Positions 35,172 to 45,417 of a stretch of DNA of 64,000 bases are shown in pieces. Below the pieces are notes generated by a model. The model worked only from the letters and a program-made list of their open reading frames with translations. It was not told the origin of the DNA and searched no databases. This stretch comes from Myrmaecium sp. VS I D KN 1. Lineage: Eukaryota; Ascomycota; Dothideomycetes; Valsariales; Valsariaceae. The number at the start of each line of letters is the position of its first letter. Within the stretch, counting starts at the first letter, position 1. Where the stretch lies: contig JADQAV010000018.1 in NCBI GenBank assembly GCA_019775845.1, forward strand, positions 627,044 through 691,043. Reading direction: 5' to 3'. A program made the position numbers and the translations under genes.

Positions 35172-35958
35172 GTAGGTAGGTTGTGCGGGGCGGGTGTTCA
35201 TGGTTTACTGGTGTATGATGGCTGGTTTGTCTTCTCTTTTTTTTTTTTCTTCCCTTACTTTCCTTGGTTTCCGCCTCGAGTTTCTCTTTTCTTTGGCTTT
35301 TCTTGGTGGGTTTTGCATGCATGGACATCGAGGGGATTGCATGATCATCTTTCCATCAGTCATCATGGAGATCCGGATTTCACTATGGTCAATCAGGTCG
35401 GGTTAGGTTAGGTTGGGCATCAGGTTAGGGCTGGAACAGCATCGGTAGCATCGGTAGCATCAGCATTATCAGATCTCCTTTCTCTTCCTTCTTCCCCTTC
35501 CTATCTGGCCCCTTTTTTTTCTTTACACCTTTTCTGTCCGCGCTGCATAACGAGAAAGGTCTGGACCGAAACTGTCCCCTTCCCTCCTCCCCTACCTCAG
35601 TACCGTTGTAGACGTAGCCGTGCTCGACACACGACACGATCAATTGATTCGCTTGAACATCCATAAAAAGATAAAAGGAAGTGAAAAAAGGGTTTCCAAT
35701 TCTCAACTCATCCGTTAATTCCGTCATACAGCAAGGGGAAACTCAAGAGGAAATCGAACTACCACAATCCCCCTCCTCCCCAATAAAGAAAAATAGGTGG
35801 AAAGGGTGAAAAGGTCGCTGGGAAGAGGAATCGTAACGACAAACACAAAAGAAGAAGATAACTCGCTCATCAATCTCGCATCAATCGACGAGAGAAAGAA
35901 AGATTCCAGTAGAAGAAAGAAGATAGACCTCCATCAACACCCCCCAGCCATCACCCCC
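35172..35958. other. Convergent intergenic region
   Basis: It contains the 3' ends of the DUF3445 gene (plus) and the VHS-GAT gene (minus). It begins with a GTAGGTAGGTAGG motif at 35167-35180 overlapping the stop codon. A GGTTAGGTTAGGTTGGGC stretch (35400-35417) is telomere-like in letters but too short to be one. No gene is seen. Confidence 0.55.
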
Positions 35959-37821
35959 TCAATACCGCCACATCCCACCCCCCGTTCCCCCAGCAGCCCC
36001 CGTGCCCCCCGTGCCCCCCTGTGCCCCAGCCCCACCCCTCCCCCCCTCCACCCCACCCCCCTCCCCATCCAGCAAACCCGCCGTCGCCGCCGTGGTCATC
36101 GGACCCGGACCCACCACCCCCGCGCCCCCGGTCATAACCCCACCCGCCACCGCCTCGTCCTGACGGCGCAGATACGAGGCGTCGCGGGGCGGCAGACGGG
36201 GCGCGGCCTCGCTCGCATCATCACCGGCGGCGGCGGTGACAACATCATCATCATAATAGCGGTCCGCGAACGGGTTCGCCACGTCCGCGGCATGCTCCGC
36301 GGGTGCCGCCTCCGCTGTCGTGTCGGCAGTGCCGTAGCGTCGTGGTGGCGGGGTGGGGATCGGGATCGGGATGCTGTAGGGGTCTGAGGGCGCGCTGGTC
36401 GTCTGCGGGGCGAGCGGGGGGAGAATGTACGGGTTCTGTGCTGCGGGGCTGGAGGATGGGTTTGCGGTGTCGAGGAGGGAGGGGGGTTGTTGGGGTTGGT
36501 ATTGTTGTTGCTGCTGCAGGTGCCCCGGAGGCGGGCCGGGAGGAGGCATGAACCCCTCCCCTTCTCCGCGCTGCTGCCACTCCGGGGTCGGCGTGGACGA
36601 GCCACTAGCTGCCGCTGCTGCCGCCGTGGTCGGGATGCTATTCCCGCTCGCCGTCCGCCCCAGGACCTTCCGCGCCTGCAGCACCGCACGCTGGTGCTTG
36701 CTGCTCGCCATGCTGAGCTGCTCGTTCGTCTCGATCAAGGTGAGGAGCGTGTCGTCGTCCGGCGGGGGGTGCTCGCAGTTGATGTACCCTTGCACGCTGC
36801 GCTGGGCCATCTGGCAGCGCTCGGCGAACTCCTTGACGAGCTCGTTCTGGAGCAGCTCCGCGGGCGGGGTCGACTGGACGAGCTGGAGGAGGAGCTTGGC
36901 GCTGGTGCGCGCCTCTTCGATGCGGCCGGCGAGCTCGGCGGGAGGGGGCAGGGTGCGGGTGCGGGAGTGGGAGTGGGAGTGGGAGCGGGAGGCGGAGTAG
37001 GCTTCTTGCGGGGGTGGTTGGAAGACCTGCGGCTGCGGCGGGTGTCGGGGGTCCCACGGCGGCGCGTTCATCGTGCGGGGTCCGTACGGGTAGCCGGGCA
37101 GGTGACCGGTCTCCTTGCGCCAGAGGTTGAAGAGCTCGGTCAGGTTCGCGTCGGCGGCCTTCTCGCGGATGAGGGCGTCGAGGGTCTCGCGGAGGATCTG
37201 CTGGACGCTCGGGTCCGGGCCCTGCCGCAGCTGGACCTTGATCGTGTCGACGAACTTGGCGTCGACGTTGCGGGTGAAGGTCGGGCCCGGGTTGTCGGCC
37301 AGGATCCGGATGAGCATGACGGCGTTGTACTGCACGTGCGGCTTGCCGAAGTTGTCCTTGGACAGGAACTTGCGGATCTGGTAGGCGGCCGCCGCGGCCG
37401 CGGCTGGACTCGCGACCGCATTATCGACGATGGTGGGGAGGTGGAGGACTTCTTCACCCTGACGGAGAGTCAGTCACCCGCGTCGCGGGGGTCCGATGCG
37501 AATGCGAGATTACTCACCGAGTTCGCCGAGCCAGACTCACAAAAGAGTTTCTGGAGAAGCAGCGCGGTCAGCGGGACGGTAAAATCGAGGAAGGACGATG
37601 CGAGCAGCTCCTTACCACTCCGCGCGCGACGTGGGCCTCAGGCGAGTCGGGATCCTGAGCGGAGTTGTCGGTCGCATTGGCAGCTGGCACGAAGGGAAGA
37701 CGACGGGTGTCAGCATATCACTCTACAGCTTCTTCTTCTCCTCCTCCTCATCCTCTCCTTCCACTCGGCAGAACTTACAAGGCCGTTTGTTCAGCACGCT
37801 GGTGAGCTTCTTGAGCACCAT
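35959..37821 (-). CDS. VHS and GAT domain trafficking adaptor
   Basis: Predicted ubiquitin- and clathrin-linked endosomal or Golgi sorting adaptor, similar in plan to yeast Lsb5 and Gga proteins. Exons: 37821-37779, 37681-37518, 37458-35959 (568 aa), introns 97 and 59 bp. The VHS-like superhelix covers about residues 45-175 (EVLHLPTIVDNAVASP, KPHVQYNAVMLIRILADN, LRETLDALIREK). A linker rich in SHSHSHSRTRT follows, then a GAT three-helix domain (about 235-325: ELAGRIEEARTSAKLLLQL, LVKEFAERCQMAQRSVQGY, LIETNEQLSMASSKHQRAVL). The C-terminal 230 residues are Pro/Gln/Gly rich and include NPFADRYYD, an EH-domain-type NPF motif. There is no signal peptide. Lsb5-like is favoured over Gga because no adaptin-ear domain follows. 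Confidence 0.88.
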
Positions 37822-38885
37822 GGCGCGCGCGCTCGAGCGGTGGGAGCTGAGTCCGAGACGGGCGTCGCGGCGATGCGCGGGCAAGGCGAGTTGTCGTGAA
37901 CGATCGTGTCCAGCGAAGAAGAAAGAGAAAGAAGAAGCGCAAGAGGGAGGACGTTCGAAAGGAATAATGTAGGTGTAGGTAGGTAAGATGTAAGGTATGT
38001 AGGTCGTGGAATAGAAAGTAGTAAGGTAGTAATCAGTTGCACTGACGCAAAACCGTTGTTCCGTGGCAGCCTAAAACACGGGCACGGGAAACAGTGACAG
38101 ACACCTCAGGGTAAAATCCAGGGTCCTCCCTAGCGTTGGCTGCTGCTGCGCCTTGCCCGCCGCCATACGTTGCTCCGCCACACCTCCACCTTACGCACCC
38201 ACGTACTCACGTACGACATCATCCTCATCTTCGTCTTCAACTCACACTCAGAGGTTCACAAGCGCGCCGCCGCGTCACGCAAGACCCTTCGCACCACGAA
38301 ACACCAAATACCATCACCATCACCATCACATGACCCATCTCCGCGCGCGACATCGCCAGCTAAGAAGCTCAAGCCGCGTCACGACAAGCAAAAACAGCAG
38401 CGGTGGGGATGCGAATGGAGATGTTCGGTATTTATGTAGAAGTAGGTAGGTTTTTATATGCGCGTGCTTATAATGCATGTTTTATATACGTGTTCGACAT
38501 GCGACGTCCGACGTCCGCCGTGACGTACTATCCCCCTCTGCTCATTTCCGAGCCGTATATACACATAGGTACGTCCACAACCCTCTTCTAAGAGTCCCCC
38601 ATCAAACATCGATCGAAACCCTCCAATCGGACCGGTTCAACTGCTCCAATCATATACCAAACCAGAAGAAGAAGCGAAAAGAAAAGAAAAGGGAAAAGAG
38701 AAAGAGTCCGGAGCGGTTGGGTACGCAAAAATTTTCGTCAAACGGTGAATGCAAAAGAAAACAAATGAGAATGGGTATATGTAAAAGGCAAGAAGAAAAG
38801 TGGAAAGAGCGTGACGAAAAAATAGGTGATAATGGAGCAGTGCAACTCAAACCGGGCAATCAGAAATGTGAGGGAAACCTTCTCT
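37822..38885. other. Intergenic region
   Basis: It holds the promoter of the VHS-GAT gene on the left (minus strand) and the 3' flank of the CBM48-like gene on the right. GGTAGGTA motifs occur at 37978-37985 and a TAGGTAGG at about 38447. An ATCACC trinucleotide-like repeat lies at 38313-38330. The stretch 38660-38830 is purine-rich. No gene is supported. Confidence 0.5.
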
Positions 38886-41036
38886 TCACCCCACCGCTCC
38901 GCCCAAGAACCCAAACTCTCCCACCAGCTCCTGCATGCGCGCCCAGTCCGGCGCCGCACCCACCGACGGCCGGGTCCCGGTAGCATGCTGGTGATGGTGG
39001 TCACGGTTGCGTCGATCGTCCGGGCTGTCGGACAGCATGAACGCCGCGGCGGTAGGTGTCCGGGTCGCGCTGCTCGTCGGCGTCTTGTTCAGGCTCGTAA
39101 CCGATGCGGTAGCGGCGGCAGCGGTGCCGGAGAGCAAGCTGTAGATCTGGAAGGTTGGTGTGGCGAGCTGGGGAGGAGGTTCGCGGGTCGCTGGCGGCGG
39201 TGTATGCAACTCGGATCCAGCCGTCCACGTCCTCTCCGTCTCCTCGTGTATCTCCCTCAACTCCTCCAGCTGCCGCTCGTCGAGGACGTAGTAGTCGAGG
39301 ATGTCGTCGTGTGAGTAGCGCGGGGTCCGGATCTCGTGCGCCTCGCCTGACTCGTCGGTCACGGCGCTGTAAGTGGGCGAGCCGGCCGAGGTGTCGGAGT
39401 CCGCCGAAAGCGACGTGCTGCTCCAGGCCGAGAAGCGGCTGCTCGGTTCGCCTTGGCTGCTGTTGGTGAAGTCGTCGAGGATGGCGGAGGAGAAGCCGCT
39501 GGTGAGGATCTGGAGCGTCGGCGGGTTCACGTCGGCGGGAGGTAGCGGTAGGACTTTGTCGAGCGATGGCTCTTCCGGGTGTGGAGACGGGACCGTTTCA
39601 TTGAGTTGAGGCGATACGCTGGGACGGCTGAAGTTCCGCCACTGAGGTCGAGCGGGGGCACTCGTCGTATCTGTAGGTGCCTTGTTCGATGTCTCCTCAT
39701 CTGCGTGCTTCACCTCTTGGATATCCTTTAGAAGGCTCATTTCGTTCCTAGGCAGCACCGAGTCCTTAACAGGTAACGCATCACGTATCCTGCCTCGGGA
39801 ACCAGACCGTGCGCGAGCGTCAACCTCATTCTTTTCCAGGGTTACGTGGGACTCCCCGGTGGGCACCCTTCGTGATGCGGGAGCTAACTGAACCTCCTTA
39901 TCTGATGAGTCCTCTTCCCAGATAGCGAGACCCTGGTGCGCAGCGTTCGCAGAAGCGTTATCGAGTATGAATGGGTTATCCAGTTCTAGGTTTACCGGAT
40001 GTGAGCTCAGGGGTGAGAACAACGGAATCATTCCCCGTGAGCTGGACGGTCGAGGAGGCGATCTGGAAGTCCGACTGTGCGGTAACGGATAGCAAGTGCG
40101 GTAGTCGTCGGTGCGACTGACCAGCGTCGGTTCGCTGATCTCCATAGGGCTGACACGTCGCTGCTTGGAACGCCCACGCTTTTCAGTGCGAAATGGCGCT
40201 TCCTCGTCCTGCTTGGTGGGCCTGGACGGTTCTCCGGAACCTTTGATGACAGAAAAGGCGGATTTGAGGGAGACAGCGGAGGACGAGCCAGCCGATCTGA
40301 TTTTTCTATGTCGCAGTGGCGACCTGCTTCGAGCGCTGCGGATGAAGCCGGCGGAGAACGACGTGCGCTCGTCTGCAGCGCCAGCAGTGAAGGGAGCGAA
40401 AGGTGGGAAGCGTCCTTCGGCCCAATCGGATCCTGGCTGTGGCTGCCGTTTCTGTGTCGGCACCGGCGGGGGTCGAGGGTTCCGGAACTTGTCCGCCGGA
40501 TCCATGGTCATCTGGATATCAGACGATGTTGAACTGATCGATGAACTCCTGCTGGTGCTTTGAGAGTCGTATGGGACATCCAGCACATTCATCCGCTGAC
40601 CGGGAAGGAGAGGGCAATTACTTGTCGACGGCCTAGCTTCATCGTAGAACTCCTTCTCACCGTCAAGCATGAACTGAAGAACGGTCAGTCGAAGTCCGGA
40701 AGAGCTCTGGCGATACTCACATAATACCAGTAAGTGCCGCCCATCTTTAGCCCGCCCGTTCGCTTTCCCGCCGTTGCCGCGGGATCGCCGTCACAAATGA
40801 TGTTTTCGAAGAGATAGCAGCCCGTCCAATAAGAGCGACCCCGTCTGGGATCCCTGATCATCGCATACGGCTTGGTGAAGTTGTCCCAGGATCCAAGAAG
40901 CTCCACCGTGCCCACCGACCTGGGGGTTTCGCTGCGAGATCTGTGAGCAAGTCTGCAAAAGTACCAGCGGCATTAAGCATGGAACCTACAGGAAAAACGT
41001 AACCAAGGTCGTATCGTCCATGGCGTACATAATCAT
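38886..41036 (-). CDS. AMPK/CBM48 glycogen-binding-like domain protein
   Basis: Exons: 41036-40990, 40952-40721, 40673-38886 (688 aa). The N-terminal ~115 residues form an AMPK1_CBM/CBM48-like beta-sandwich: VELLGSWDNFTKPY, a WTGCYLFENIICDGD block, GGLKMGGTYWYYFMLDGE and CPLLPGQRMNVLDVP. This pairing is typical of a conserved ascomycete protein of unknown role; glycogen or starch binding is inferred from the fold only. The rest is Ser/Pro/Arg rich and disordered, with a charged helix near HDDILDYYVLDERQLEELR. The first intron is only 37 bp and must be removed because it carries an in-frame stop. Three in-frame ATGs (41036, 41030, 41021) compete for the start; I list the first. The start region is the weakest part. 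Confidence 0.78.
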
Positions 41037-44000
41037 ATTCGACTGCAATTCCAAGAAGCGCAAAGGATGGAAAGCAAAGCGGCGCAGCCTGATGCGCGCT
41101 CCCAAGGCTGTCGAGGGACTAATGGTCCAGAAAGCGCTCCATGTAAAATACGAGGATAAATAGCTGAGGTTGGATTGATGGCCGGAATGGGTGGATGGTG
41201 AGTAATACTGGTGGTTGATGATCGGACCCTTCGAGATTCAAGCGAAGACGTCACTGCTCGAACCACGCTTTGGTCAAGACTTGACGATGACGGCTGAAAG
41301 AGGAGAACGCGTCCGCTGGCCGATGTTCGGTGGATAAGATTGAAATTGAAGCTCCGTCACAGCAAGCGCTGGTCAGAGCTGGTAATGATGCAGTGACTCT
41401 CCGGACGAATGAAGAGTGACGGTTGGGCCGAACGGGAACACCGAAGGGGAGGTTTTAGAGGCGAAGCAGCAGAACAGTTGGACAGTGAGGAGCGGCAGAT
41501 CCGTGGACAGTGCGAGATGTCAGGTACCTGGGGGTGATCTCGCACCGGAGAGGTGGTGAGGTGGAGAGTTGGGATGATACCCTCGCGGTCTTTCCGTCTA
41601 TACTTGGGTAAGGCTGCTCAGGGGAGCAGGGTAAGTAATAGGTTCTGTCGTCGCTTCCCAGAAGGAGTGACGCAGACGAGGCAATAGTAATGGCAGGGTA
41701 AGGATTGCAGGGTAAGAATAAAGGTCAGGGGACGAGGTTCGATAAGTAACAATGCTGGATATAAGAAAAAAAAAGAGGAGGGGGAGAGTGAGAACAAGAG
41801 AGAGTGAGAGAGAGGGCGGAGGAGACGAGAGAGCGAAGCGGAGGGCGGGATGAGCAAGGCCGCCAACCGGGATTCGATTGGCATCATTGGCAGGTTTTCT
41901 GGGAACTACAGCGGTACCTACGGACCAGGACGGGAATGACCGCATCCCATCCCACCATGCCAGGTCATCCTATAGGCTCCCAAAAGCTCCTTGGTGCCTT
42001 GGCTGATCGACCTCTCGGGCCGGTTCTGACAACAGCTCAAGCTTGGAAGCCTTTTTTTTTCAGCTCGAGGCAGCCAGATAGGTAGGTACCTACCCCCTTT
42101 AGCTTCCAGCTATCCACAGAGGTGGGAAAGCAAGGCGAGAGAAGAATGGAAGGAAAAAAGGGGCGGCACGCTACCTACTACCTAACCTCCTGTACCTGAT
42201 TTCACACTTCCATCCACCGTAGTGGGTTATAGTGATACTTTTAAATTGTTCGCCAGCCAACCGACCGCCGGCCCCCCTTCATTTCCCTGTCCGAGGAACA
42301 CCCACCCTTCCACACCTTCTTCCCTCCCCCACTCGCTTGACCCCTCCGGCTGGGAAGCGACGAGGCTGCTGACCGGACCCCCTCACCAATTTCCCACACG
42401 GCTGAGCGACCCTTGGCGGGCGCCACGACCACGCGTGAAAGTACCTACCTTATGCCAGTAGCAGTGAACGGTCAGGTAAGCATAAGGAGAGAGTTACAGT
42501 AGTAGCGACTGGCGGTATGACTTCTCTCACCACCCTCGGCCCTCTCTGGATGGAGACGGCACAGCATCGTGCGGGGAGGGGGACGTGAACGGGAAGGCAA
42601 AACATGCCGCGCGGACAGAGCTGTTCCTTCAGCGGGATTATTCCAGTTGTCGGCAAGCCGCAAGCGCCTCCTGCTCTGTTCCTCCTCTAAAAACTTACCA
42701 GGTTTCCTCGATCCAACCATCCACCTCGAGGCGGGAGGCGGGCGGGAGGGGGGGGATCCAGGGGGAGGTCTGACTTCGCTTGTCCTGACCCTGACAAAAA
42801 GAAACCGGCCGACGAAACAGCGCTCGCTCCCCCTGACAACCCTAGCTTGCCCGTCGATCGTTGCTCCGCTCCCGTCGCCGATTGGCTTTCATCGCCTGGT
42901 GAGCCGCGCCGTTTCCCGGGTTTGCTTCTCGTCTTTTTGTCGTTCAGCTGAGCTTCCTCGCTCATCGAGGTACCGTAGCTACAGTATCGAGTACCATCCC
43001 CATACAAGGCGTATGTAGATCCGCACTCGGTCGAGCATGCAAAGCGCCACTCACTCCCGCGGGGGGGAAGGGTGGAGGAGGAATGCGCGCGTCCGGTAAA
43101 GCAACCTGGCAAGCAAGCCAACCATGGAGGGTTGCTGTGCCACGAATCCACGACATGCGTTCGGCGCTCGCTTTCGTACCACCCATGTACCCTCCTCCTC
43201 TTCTCTTGCTCGCGCATCCCATCCACGCCTCTCTGAGGACACGCCTTTGCCCCCGACTATCATGTTGGACAAATATGTACAACACATACACATCCGGCAT
43301 CCTCGTCCGTGTCCTCGTACATAGAGCACGACACGAAGACACGAGCAAACGAGCACACGAGGGAGGACTCGGCGTCGGGATGGCCAGCGTCATGCGTGGG
43401 TTACACCTGCACGGCAATTGGGATGGGGGGGCATGCAGCCAAGCGCGAGAATCTCCGAGGTGTGCGGACGTTCAGTGTCTTGCTTGCAGCCAAACGGAGA
43501 GAGAGGGGAGTGTAGGTGTTGTTGCACGACAGATGGAATCGATATTTCGTTTTGAGGTTCATTTTGCTGTGTTGGCTGGCTGTCTAGCCGCTCTTTCCTC
43601 TGCTCTCGTAGGCGTTGCTCCCGCGGAGCACGCAAAGTGTTGCGTACTCCGTATACCATGTGTTTCCCGCGCAACGGAAGGAAGCTTGAAGCTTGCACCT
43701 TGTTTCGTTTCCCCTCCCTCTTACCCCCTCTCGTTCATGCGGAGATCCGATGATATGCGCGCATTGCTCACCCTGAACCCCCGCCCAGCTCCCAAGAACA
43801 GGAAGAAAGAAACAACGCAAGCAAGCAGGAGACGGAAGGGCAGGGGAGGGACGGGTGTTGCGGGCGGGCGCACGGGCGGATCCGAAGCCACCTCCATATC
43901 CACAGGATATGCGTCAAGCCTCATGTACAGGACTGTGTCGTGCAGCGCAACCACCTTCTCTTCTTTTCTTTTTCTTCGTGCTCGCTCTGCCTCTCCCATC

Positions 44001-44941
44001 TTACCCCTCACCTTACCTTTCTCTGGCTTTTCGAGCCCGCGGAAGAAGAAGGGATGGCGATTACGCAGTCGTGTTGTTGGCCGGGCTACGGACCGTAAGC
44101 GAGCGAGCTGAAGTAGTGATGATCATCGTCGTAGTACTCCGTAGTGAATCGAGCTCGTTCTCTCTCAGAACCCTAACCCACCCACTCACCCACCCACGCA
44201 GCTGCAGCGGGCGGGTTGCGGGGAGTAACCGCACTAAAGACTGTCGACATCGTGAACTGCTAGCTATTTACTACTTTTAGACTCGGTGTTCGTGGATGCG
44301 GATAAGTCCGGGGCGATCGATCGGGATCTGATCTGCGTCTAGCTCGCTATTTCACAGCCTTGTTTGCCTTGCGCATACCTACAGGACTAGTATCTACTGC
44401 TCCTACATACATACTTGCGGATCGAACTGCAGCTCGGCGCCTTCGCCTTTCCCTTCCTGCCACAACGTTACCGTAGGTACCTACCTGGTCGGATTGTGGA
44501 TGTAGGAGGAGCGAGCTGGGCGCGCCGTGGAGATGGGGGTCGGAGCGTCGAGGAGGGATTTGAATTAGAGAAAATCGGCGCCTTAAGTCCTTGTCCTCAG
44601 CGCGCGCCACTGTGGTGATGAGATGGGTTGATGATGGGCCAGCGAGGCACGGCCGATGTGACTGTGACTTCCGCTGAAGGAGACGCTACCGTATCTCTAG
44701 ACCTGCCATGAGTCTCGCCGGGTCATGCCGAGCTGAGAGGCGGGATCACGCGGTGAGGAGATGGTGGTGGTTTGAAGGTGGATCTTCCTCCTCGCCGGTG
44801 CGGGCGCGCCTTTTCACTCATCAGAGATTAACACAATAGGTAGGATCATAATCCCTAACGAGACACCTTTGCGCAAGACCATCGGAGGAGTTTGCAGCGC
44901 TGAAAATGGTAGGTATGTACTGCAAAAGTTGGAATCCTAGC
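41037..44941. other. Four-kilobase region without a recognised gene
   Basis: I see no family on either strand. The longest frame is plus 43083-44111 (342 codons), which is low in complexity and shows no domain. Notable items: GGTAGGTACCTACC at 42081-42094, a perfect 14-bp palindrome; TACCTACC at 42442-42449; GTAGGTACCTAC palindrome at 44473-44484; GGTAGGTA at 44908-44915. The left end (41040-41600) is the likely promoter of the minus-strand CBM48-like gene. Confidence 0.45.
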
Positions 44942-45060
44942 ACATACGGCCATAGGAGGTTGAAAGCACGGAACCCCGTTCGCTCTTCCAAAGTTAAGCA
45001 GCCCACCGGCAGATTAGTAGTTAAGTGGGTGACCATTAGCGAATCCCTGCTGCTGTATGT
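44942..45060 (+). rRNA. 5S ribosomal RNA
   Basis: The 119-nt sequence begins ACATACGGCCATAGG and ends GCTGTATGT; the two ends pair (ACATAC with GTATGT) as the 5S terminal stem. Conserved internal blocks include the loop-A and helix III region and the 3' block GGTGACCATTAGCGAATCCC, matching the RNA polymerase III internal promoter (C box). A T tract follows immediately. It is a single copy, separate from rDNA, as is usual for dispersed 5S genes in filamentous ascomycetes. Confidence 0.93.
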
Positions 45061-45093
45061 TTTTGCCTATTCTTTTTTTTTCTTTTTTTTTTC
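45060..45093 (+). terminator. Pol III T-tract terminator
   Basis: TTTTT directly at the end of the 5S gene (45060-45064), followed by further long T runs (45072-45092), fits RNA polymerase III termination with back-up signals. Confidence 0.8.
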
Positions 45094-45417
45094 TTTGTCA
45101 GCCGCACCCGCGATTAATTCTTTTTTCCCAGCTATCGCTATTAGGCTGGCGATGCGTCTGCTAGATGGGAGGATCGTTTGAATAAGAAAGGATAGTTTTT
45201 TGGCTGGCCGAACGGATTTTATGTGCGCAGCCTTCTCTGCCGCAGCGCGAGTGGCCCGCCCCGAGGATGGCGGCATGTGCTCGACGTCATCCCGTCTTTT
45301 GTTGAGGTCAGCTGTGAAACTAGGTACTTTCGAACCCAGAAAGCTCATTTCACCACCCACGCCTATTTTCGCTCCCACAGAGATGCTCAGAGGCATCTCA
45401 AAGTACGCGCAAAGAAA
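45094..45417 (+). promoter_or_regulatory. Upstream region of the Sac2-like gene
   Basis: 324 bases separate the 5S terminator from the phosphatase start codon. No clear TATA box or leader motif stands out. No coding sequence is seen. Confidence 0.35.

Noticed and set aside
35400-35432. Telomere-like GGTTAGGTTAGGTTGGG
   Set aside because: Only two or three imperfect units (TTAGG, not TTAGGG) inside an ordinary intergenic region between intact genes.
37616-37682. A third intron in the VHS-GAT gene with donor at 37615
   Set aside because: Using that GTAAGG donor breaks the reading frame; reading through keeps it open and gives a plausible helix ending LLLQKLFCESGS.
43083-44111. 342-codon plus open frame
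   Set aside because: No domain, low complexity, no plausible promoter or homolog recognised. Left as non-coding, with transcription data as the decisive test.
44168-44200. CCCTAACCC and CCCACCCACTCACCC stretch
   Set aside because: A single telomere-like unit next to simple ACCC repeats; no array, so not an interstitial telomere.
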